Shown: positions 58,601 to 64,000 of the stretch, piece by piece | Numbering within the stretch: position 1 is the stretch's first letter | How the letters are laid out: each line of letters begins with the position of its first letter | Source: Streptomyces anulatus | Lineage (GTDB): Bacteria > Actinomycetota > Actinomycetes > Streptomycetales > Streptomycetaceae | Direction: 5' to 3' | DNA: 64,000 nucleotides | Assembly (NCBI RefSeq): GCF_014650675.1 | Contig: NZ_BMVK01000024.1 | Coordinates: 1 to 64,000 of the forward strand | The notes under the pieces: generated by a model | What the model saw: the letters and a program-made list of their open reading frames with translations, nothing else | Told to the model about the DNA's origin: nothing | The model's database searches: none | Position numbers and translations under genes: made by a program

Positions 58601-59884
58601 TCAGCGACCGCCGAGCAGTTCCGCGAGGCCGTCGGCGAGGCCGCCGCGCCAGCAGGCGTAGTCGTGGCCGCCGTTGAACTCCCGGTAGCGGACGTCGTAT
58701 CCGCGGGCCCGCAGCACATTGCGCAACCTGCGGTTCTCCGCGAGGAGCATCCACTCCTGGAGGCCGACCTCCAGGTGGAGCGTCACCGGCCTGCGTTCCC
58801 CCCGGGCGTACTGCCCGGTGAGCCATTCACTGCCGCGTTGGTCGTCGGGCCACCAGAACGAGCCGGACTGGGAGAGGGCGAGGCCGAAGCGGTCGGGTCG
58901 CCGGAAGGCGGCGAACGCGGCGGTGAGGCCGCCCGCGCTCTGTCCGGCGACGACGGTCCGTGCGGCGTCGGCCCCGGCCCCGTACTCCCGTCCGACCCGG
59001 GGCAGCAGGGTGTCGGCCAGCCAGTCGACGAACGGTCCGCTGCAGGCCAGGTCCTCCATGCGCCGGCCCATGGTGTCGACCAGGACCGCCACGGTGGGGG
59101 GCAGGTCCCCGTCGGCGTGCAGGTTGTCGAGGATGTCGCCGACGCCGAGGACCGGGCCCCACATCTCGCCGTCGAGGAGCACGGCGAGGGCGTAGGGGCC
59201 GCCGTCCGGGCGGTGGCCGGGCGGCAGGTGGACCGTGATCCGGCGGCCGTCCACCTCGTCGTCGAGCGTCCGTCCCCGGTCCACGTCGTCGCGCCGCCGG
59301 GTATGCGCCTGGGCCGGGGCCTCGGGGAGTTCGAGTACGGAGGCGGGGTTGCGGCCGTCCCGGGAGGGCAGCGGGGCGCGGTCGTTGAGCGGGTCGGGTC
59401 CGGCGTGGTCGAGGACCTGGAGCCAGCCGGCGCGGTCGGCGCGCAGGGCGTCCTCGCGGGTTCCGTCGGTGGCGTGGAACTGGTACGAGGCGCGGTGGTC
59501 GGCGCGCAGCCGGTGGCTGATCGCCCACACTCCGGTGCCTGCGAGGCGTTCCATCAGGTGCGGGGCGAGGTCGCCCGCGTGCCGGTCCTTGTCGGTGACC
59601 GTGTGGACGAGGGCCAGGACGTGGGTGGCGGGGTGCTCGGGGTCCTCGCGGCGGACGAAGGTGACGAGCCGGTGGCCAGGGTCGCCCTCGGGGTCGGGCT
59701 CGATAAGCGGGGCGCCGGTTTCGGACACGTACCGCCAGAACGCCTGCTCGGCGTCGGGGCTGCCCGACCGTATCTCTTCGAGGAGTTCACGCAGCAGGGG
59801 GCTTCGCACGGTGGGCACCTCGGATCGGGCCGGTCCCGCGAGGGCGGGAGGGATGGACGGGTTGCGGCGCGGTGGACAGGTCAT
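58601..59884 (-). CDS. enterochelin esterase-like (Fes/IroE) hydrolase
   Basis: A 427-residue alpha/beta hydrolase. The N-terminal half (about 1-210) resembles the Fes substrate-recognition domain (GVWAISHRLRADHRASYQFH, PLNDRAPLPS). The catalytic half has the nucleophile elbow VAGQSAGGLTA, PDRFGLALSQSGSFWW, and the final histidine in NGGHDYACW. It would hydrolyse the trilactone of the imported ferric siderophore to free iron. The ATG at 59884 lies 13 bases after the permease stop, so the two form a leftward operon. Confidence 0.9.
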   Translation of the reverse strand: MTCPPRRNPSIPPALAGPARSEVPTVRSPLLRELLEEIRSGSPDAEQAFWRYVSETGAPLIEPDPEGDPGHRLVTFVRREDPEHPATHVLALVHTVTDKDRHAGDLAPHLMERLAGTGVWAISHRLRADHRASYQFHATDGTREDALRADRAGWLQVLDHAGPDPLNDRAPLPSRDGRNPASVLELPEAPAQAHTRRRDDVDRGRTLDDEVDGRRITVHLPPGHRPDGGPYALAVLLDGEMWGPVLGVGDILDNLHADGDLPPTVAVLVDTMGRRMEDLACSGPFVDWLADTLLPRVGREYGAGADAARTVVAGQSAGGLTAAFAAFRRPDRFGLALSQSGSFWWPDDQRGSEWLTGQYARGERRPVTLHLEVGLQEWMLLAENRRLRNVLRARGYDVRYREFNGGHDYACWRGGLADGLAELLGGR

Positions 59885-59897
59885 GCGCGGGCCGCCC

Positions 59898-62252
59898 TCA
59901 GACGCGGGTGGCGGCCGAGCGGCCGAGCAGCACCCAGAGCAGGAACGGGCCGCCGAGGACGGTGGTGACGATGCCGACGGGAAGTTCGACGCCGTCGAGG
60001 GCGATGCGGCCGAGGGTGTCGGCGGCGACCACGAGGACGGCTCCGGTGAGCATCGAGCCGACGAGCGGGACGCGCAGGGGGCCGGCGAGCCGGGAGGCGA
60101 TGACCGGGGAGGCCAGCGCCACGAAGCCGACGGGGCCGCAGATGCCGACCGCGAGGCCCGCGAGGGCGACGGCCAGGAGCAGGGACAGGGCCCGGACCCG
60201 GCCGGGGGCGGAGCCGAGCGAGGAGGCGGTCGCGTCGTCGAAGCGCAGGACGCCCAGGTGACGGGCGACGGCGAGGGCGACCGGGACCAGGACGGCAAGG
60301 CCGATGAGGACGGGGACGGCGACGGAGTAGCTGCGTCCGTTGAGGCTGCCCGAGGTCCATACGTACAGCGAACTCGCGGAGGAGAGGGATCTGCGGGACA
60401 GGACGACCTGGGTGATGGCGGAGGCCAGCGCGGACATGGCGAGGCCGACGACGAGGACGCGGTAGCCGTGTTGGCCGAGGCCGCCGGAGACGGTGGTGAC
60501 GACGATGACGGCGGCGAGCGCGCCGATCGGCCCGGCCCACCAGGCGCCGAAGGAGCCGGTGGCGCTGAGGGTGACGGAGAGCAGGACGGCGGCGGTGGCC
60601 CCGTCGTTGACGCCGAGGAGTTCGGGGGTGGCCAGACGGTTGCGGGCCAGGGTCTGGGTGAGGCAGCCCGCGAGGCCGAGGGCGGCGCCCGCGGTGAGTC
60701 CGGCGACGATGCGGCCGAGGCGGAACTTCTGCACGAGCAGGACGTCGAAGCGGTCGCCCTGGCCGAACACCGCGCCGAAGGTGCGGCCGACGCCCATGTC
60801 GCTCTGGCCCGCGTACGCGGAGAGGACGACGGCGAGCAGGAGGGCCCCGGTGAGGGCGAGGGCGGCGAGGGCGGCGCGCCGGGTGACGAGCAGGGACAGC
60901 GGGCCGCGCCGCAGGACGAGGGTGTCGGCCGGGCGGACCCGGAGCGCCTTCGGGGCGCGTCGGGCGGGGCGGGGCAGGGCGATCCGGAGGCGGCGGGGGC
61001 GGTCGGGGGCGCGCTCCTCGGTGGCCGGTTCCGTCATGCCCATCGAGGCCAGCTGCTTCGAGCGGACGATGGCGATGAGGACGGGGGCGCCGATGAGGGC
61101 GACGATGACGGAGACGGGCGCTTCGAAGGGCCGGGAGACGACGCGGGCGGCGATGTCGGAGACCGTCAGGACGCAGGCGCCGATGAGCCCGGCGAGCAGC
61201 AGCCGGGCCGCGAGCCGGGTGCCGGCCAGGGCGCGGGCGAGGAAGCCGGCGAGCAGGCCGAGGAAGGAGATGGGGCCGGCGAGCGCCACGGCGGCGGCGG
61301 TCAGGAGGGTGACGCCGACGGCGACGACCGTACGGATCACGGGGGGCCGGTGGCCGAGGCTGCGGGCCAGGTCGTCGCCGAGCGCGAGGGCGGAGAGCGG
61401 GCGGGCGACCAGCAGGGCGACGACGAAGCCGAGGGCGAGCACGGGGGCGAGGCGGCCGAGTTCGCCGAAGCCCTCGACCCCGGCGAGGGAGCCGAGGACC
61501 CAGAAGCGGAATCTGTCGTAGGTCTCCGCGGAGTTGACGACGATGACACTGGTGAGCCCGCCGAAGGTCGCGCCGAGCGCCGCGCCGGCGAGGACCAGGC
61601 GCATGGGAGAGCCGCCGCCGCGTCTTCCGGAGATGAGGAGGACGAGGCCGCTGGCGACCACCGCGCCGACGAACGCGCAGACGAGGTAGGCGTAACCGGA
61701 GTCGAAGCCGAGGAGTGCGATGCCGGCGACGACGCCGAGCGAGGCGCCCGCGTTGACGCCGAGCAGTCCGGTCTCGGCCAGCGGGTTGCGGGTGACCGCC
61801 TGGAGCAGGCACCCGGCGACGCCGAGGGCGGCTCCGACGAGCAGTGCGGTGAGGGTGCGCGGGAGGCGCAGGTCGCCGACGACGAGGGAGAGCCGGGTGT
61901 TGTCGCGTGCACCGTCCCGGCCCAGCAGGTAGTCGAGGACGCCGCCGGGGCCGACCTCGCCCGCGCCGATCGAGAGGGAGAGGGCCGTCAACAGGAGGAC
62001 GGCGAGGGCCAGTCCGGCGGCGGCCGCCACCACGGTCCGCCGTCGCGGGTCGGCCGTGGGGCGGGGATCCCCGGGCTCGGCGTCGGGCTGTCCGGTTTCC
62101 GAGGTTGTTCCGGTTTCGGTTCCCGGGAATGCTCCCTCGTGTCCGGCGGGTACGGCCTTCGCCGTCCGGTCGGCTTCGTCCCCGCCCAACTGAACGGTCG
62201 AGGAGTGATGTTCGGGAGCCGAGGCCGTGGTCCCCGTGCGCGGCGTTTGCAT
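59898..62252 (-). CDS. fused double FecCD-type ABC permease
   Basis: A 784-residue permease made of two tandem FecCD/BtuC domains (about 75-400 and 455-784), each with VAGCLLQAVTRNPLA- or LAGCLTQTLARNRLA-type signatures and ETGLLGVNAGAS or TPELLGVNDGAT. E. coli FhuB has the same fused layout. The first 70 residues are disordered and hydrophilic; the ATG at 62252 touches an iron box and has no clear ribosome site, so a shorter start is possible. It works with the ATPase at 45949 and lipoprotein at 46890. Confidence 0.92.
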   Translation of the reverse strand: MQTPRTGTTASAPEHHSSTVQLGGDEADRTAKAVPAGHEGAFPGTETGTTSETGQPDAEPGDPRPTADPRRRTVVAAAAGLALAVLLLTALSLSIGAGEVGPGGVLDYLLGRDGARDNTRLSLVVGDLRLPRTLTALLVGAALGVAGCLLQAVTRNPLAETGLLGVNAGASLGVVAGIALLGFDSGYAYLVCAFVGAVVASGLVLLISGRRGGGSPMRLVLAGAALGATFGGLTSVIVVNSAETYDRFRFWVLGSLAGVEGFGELGRLAPVLALGFVVALLVARPLSALALGDDLARSLGHRPPVIRTVVAVGVTLLTAAAVALAGPISFLGLLAGFLARALAGTRLAARLLLAGLIGACVLTVSDIAARVVSRPFEAPVSVIVALIGAPVLIAIVRSKQLASMGMTEPATEERAPDRPRRLRIALPRPARRAPKALRVRPADTLVLRRGPLSLLVTRRAALAALALTGALLLAVVLSAYAGQSDMGVGRTFGAVFGQGDRFDVLLVQKFRLGRIVAGLTAGAALGLAGCLTQTLARNRLATPELLGVNDGATAAVLLSVTLSATGSFGAWWAGPIGALAAVIVVTTVSGGLGQHGYRVLVVGLAMSALASAITQVVLSRRSLSSASSLYVWTSGSLNGRSYSVAVPVLIGLAVLVPVALAVARHLGVLRFDDATASSLGSAPGRVRALSLLLAVALAGLAVGICGPVGFVALASPVIASRLAGPLRVPLVGSMLTGAVLVVAADTLGRIALDGVELPVGIVTTVLGGPFLLWVLLGRSAATRV

Positions 62253-62270
62253 AAGGTGAGGCTAGCCTAA
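62252..62270. promoter_or_regulatory. iron box at the permease promoter
   Basis: TAAGGTGAGGCTAGCCTAA matches 16 of 19 positions of the DmdR/IdeR consensus and abuts the annotated permease start codon, which suggests a leaderless message or a start further inside. Confidence 0.8.
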
Positions 62271-62313
62271 GTAGATATCGACGGCTCGACACCTTCTGGG
62301 CGGTCGGTTCAAT

Positions 62314-62332
62314 TTAGGTTACCCTTACCTAA
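62314..62332. promoter_or_regulatory. iron box at the dhbA promoter
   Basis: TTAGGTTACCCTTACCTAA matches 17 of 19 consensus positions, the best of the four boxes in the window. It lies 20 bases before the dhbA ATG. Confidence 0.9.
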
Positions 62333-62351
62333 CACCCGGAGGAGGTTGCTC

Positions 62352-63182
62352 ATGCCTGAGCACATACCGGGCAGAAGCGGCGAGTTCATCGGCCGCACTG
62401 CTCTGGTCACCGGTGCCGCACAAGGCATCGGCGCGGCCGTCGCCGACCTGCTCGCCACCCAGGGCGCCCGCGTGGCCGCCACCGATCGCGCCCTTCCGGG
62501 CGTCGAGGCGGCGGCCGCCCGGTGGACCCTGACACAGGAGAAACTGCCCGAAGGCGAGCGCTCGGGGGGCAGCCTGACCCCGTACGTGATGGACGTCACC
62601 GACCGGAGCTCGGTGGAGGACACCGTGGCCCGGGTGGAGCGCCAACTGGGCCCGGTCGACGTCCTGGTGAACGTGGCGGGCATCCTGCGCACCGGCCCGG
62701 CGGCCGTGCTCCCCGCGCGGGACTGGGCGGACACCTTCGCGGTGAACGCCACCGGCGTCTTCCATGTCTCCCAGGCCGTCGCCCCGCTCATGGCCGCCCG
62801 AGGATCCGGCTCGGTGGTCACCGTCGGCTCCAACGCGGCCGGGATCCCCCGCACCGGCATGGCCGCCTACGCCGCCTCCAAGGCGGCCGCCGCCATGTTC
62901 ACCAAGTGCCTGGGGCTCGAACTCGCCCGCAGCGGCGTGCGCTGCAACGTCGTCGCACCCGGATCCACCGACACACCGATGCAACGCGCGCTGTGGAACG
63001 GTCCGGACGCCGAGCAGCGCGTCATCGACGGAGACCCCTCGACCTACCGCACCGGCATCCCGCTCGGCCGGATCGCGGACCCCGCGGACATCGCGGAGAC
63101 GGTGGCGTTCCTCGCCTCGGACCGCGCCCGCCACATCACCATGCAGGAGCTGTACGTCGACGGCGGCGCGACCCTGCGCTGA
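62352..63182 (+). CDS. dhbA: 2,3-dihydro-2,3-dihydroxybenzoate dehydrogenase
   Basis: A 276-residue short-chain dehydrogenase (EntA/DhbA) making 2,3-dihydroxybenzoate with NAD. The cofactor motif is TGAAQGIGAAVADLL, with LVNVAGILRTGPA and the active site serine/YAASK at about 170-184. The C-terminus ITMQELYVDGGATL is typical. The ATG at 62352 has GGAGGAGG; a TTG two codons earlier is unlikely. It opens the DHB operon, with dhbC next. Confidence 0.93.
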   Translation: MPEHIPGRSGEFIGRTALVTGAAQGIGAAVADLLATQGARVAATDRALPGVEAAAARWTLTQEKLPEGERSGGSLTPYVMDVTDRSSVEDTVARVERQLGPVDVLVNVAGILRTGPAAVLPARDWADTFAVNATGVFHVSQAVAPLMAARGSGSVVTVGSNAAGIPRTGMAAYAASKAAAAMFTKCLGLELARSGVRCNVVAPGSTDTPMQRALWNGPDAEQRVIDGDPSTYRTGIPLGRIADPADIAETVAFLASDRARHITMQELYVDGGATLR

Positions 63183-63268
63183 CCGGCCCGGCGCCGCCCC
63201 TCGTCCTTCCTTCACCTCCCATCCAGCCCCCCGCACCCGCTGACGGGACCATCGAGAATGGAGTCCCC

Positions 63269-64000
63269 GTGTCGACGGCATCCCAGGTCGCCACGCACAC
63301 CGCCCCGGCCGATCCGGCCCATCCGGCCGTAGGAGCGGCCACTTCGCTGCTGGACGCCTACACACCGGGCGACCACTTTCTCGCCACCCCCGGACGCACG
63401 CTGCTCGCACGGGGCCCGGGACGCCATGTCCCCCATGACGAGAGACCGTTGACCGCACGGGTGGGAGCCACGCTCGCCGCAGCGGTCGCCGCCGGCCAGG
63501 AGTCTCCGGTGGTCATGGGCGCCATCCCCTTCGATCACACCGCCCCGGCCGCCCTGAGCGTCCCGGACGCGGTGCGCTGCGCGCCGCCGCTCGCCTCCGA
63601 CCCGCTCATCGCGCTGCCCGCGAGCGCGCCCTCCGCGGGGAACTGGCGGATACGCCCGGTGCCCGAACCGGAGATCTACGGCAAGGGCGTCGCATCCGCC
63701 GTGGAGCGCATGTGGCGCGGCGAGTTCAGCAAGGTCGTCCTGGCCCGCACGCTCGAACTCACCTCCGGGGCTCCGCTCGACCTGCCCGCGATGCTCCAGC
63801 GCCTCGCCCGCCGCGACCCCTCCGGCTACACCTTCGCGCTGCCGACCGGCCCCGGGCGCACCCTCATCGGCGCCAGCCCCGAACTGCTCGTCTCCCGCCG
63901 CGGCAAGCAGGTCGTGGCCAACCCGCTCGCCGGGTCGACCCCACGCAGCGCCGACCTCGCCGAGGACGTACGCCGGGCGGCCACACTGCTGGAGTCCGTC
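63269..64000 (+). CDS. dhbC: isochorismate synthase DhbC, 5' part
   Basis: An open frame from the GTG at 63269 to the window edge (244 codons), encoding the N-terminal portion of isochorismate synthase (EntC/DhbC), which converts chorismate to isochorismate. FSKVVLARTLEL contains the conserved lysine, and LIGASPELLVSRRG plus NPLAGSTPR are family motifs. About one third to one half of the protein lies beyond the right edge. dhbE and dhbB are expected to follow but are not visible. Confidence 0.92.
   Translation, partial: MSTASQVATHTAPADPAHPAVGAATSLLDAYTPGDHFLATPGRTLLARGPGRHVPHDERPLTARVGATLAAAVAAGQESPVVMGAIPFDHTAPAALSVPDAVRCAPPLASDPLIALPASAPSAGNWRIRPVPEPEIYGKGVASAVERMWRGEFSKVVLARTLELTSGAPLDLPAMLQRLARRDPSGYTFALPTGPGRTLIGASPELLVSRRGKQVVANPLAGSTPRSADLAEDVRRAATLLESV

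Noticed and set aside
1..64000. CRISPR arrays, tRNA and rRNA genes
   Set aside because: No regularly spaced repeats with unique spacers were seen, and no tRNA or rRNA-like sequence was recognised by eye.

Overview
The base composition (very GC-rich), codon use and gene families point to a Streptomyces chromosome or a close relative. Markers are DUF6479, DUF6328 and DUF6325 proteins, DmdR/IdeR-type iron boxes and a catechol-peptide siderophore locus. No rRNA, tRNA or CRISPR was seen.

Region 1 (1-3046) is a small sulfur module: a TauE/SafE permease (frameshifted, running off the left edge), a single-domain rhodanese and a metallo-beta-lactamase/rhodanese fusion of the persulfide dioxygenase type. 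They face a DUF302 gene across two near-perfect palindromes that look like CsoR/CstR operators.

Region 2 (about 3.1-14.76 kb) is mobile DNA. A TcmP / three-Cys-motif (DUF5131) gene pair precedes a Tn7-like transposition module: tnsA-like nuclease, tnsB-like DDE transposase, tnsC/tniB-like ATPase and two tandem tniQ-like targeting genes. The element end is visible at 14717-14763, with two 10-bp repeats 20 bp apart and a terminal ACA. It lies 5 bp from the stop codon of an acyl-CoA dehydrogenase gene, which may mark its attachment site. The opposite end was not found.

Region 3 (14.77-37.7 kb) is mostly core or housekeeping: acyl-CoA dehydrogenase with a KstR-like palindrome, RsmC/RlmG-type methyltransferase, GH25 lysozyme, secreted endonuclease I, glutaminase-STAS, a baeRF protein, D-2-hydroxyacid dehydrogenase, aldehyde dehydrogenase, a three-subunit molybdenum hydroxylase operon and a series of small stress-type genes. 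A 99-bp tandem duplication spans the 3' ends of two convergent genes at 23.05-23.25 kb.

Region 4 (37.96-43.1 kb) is the methylmalonyl-CoA mutase operon mutA-mutB-meaB, closed by a 16-bp-stem hairpin. After it come a flavin-type oxidoreductase, a MarR/MFS-exporter pair and a 162-bp MITE-like element.

Region 5 (45.95-64.0 kb, continuing to the right) is an iron-regulated catechol siderophore locus. It holds ferric-siderophore ABC uptake (ATPase, lipoprotein and a fused double permease), a two-module NRPS (C-A-T-C-A-T-TE), MbtH, an MFS exporter, a Fes/IroE-type esterase, an M20 amidohydrolase, dhbA and the 5' part of dhbC. Adenylation pocket residues read here suggest a basic amino acid (arginine likely) in module 1 and threonine in module 2. 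With 2,3-dihydroxybenzoate genes this fits griseobactin, the cyclic trimer of DHB-Arg-Thr. Four iron boxes sit at the divergent promoters, so synthesis, export, import and iron release would be induced together under iron starvation.
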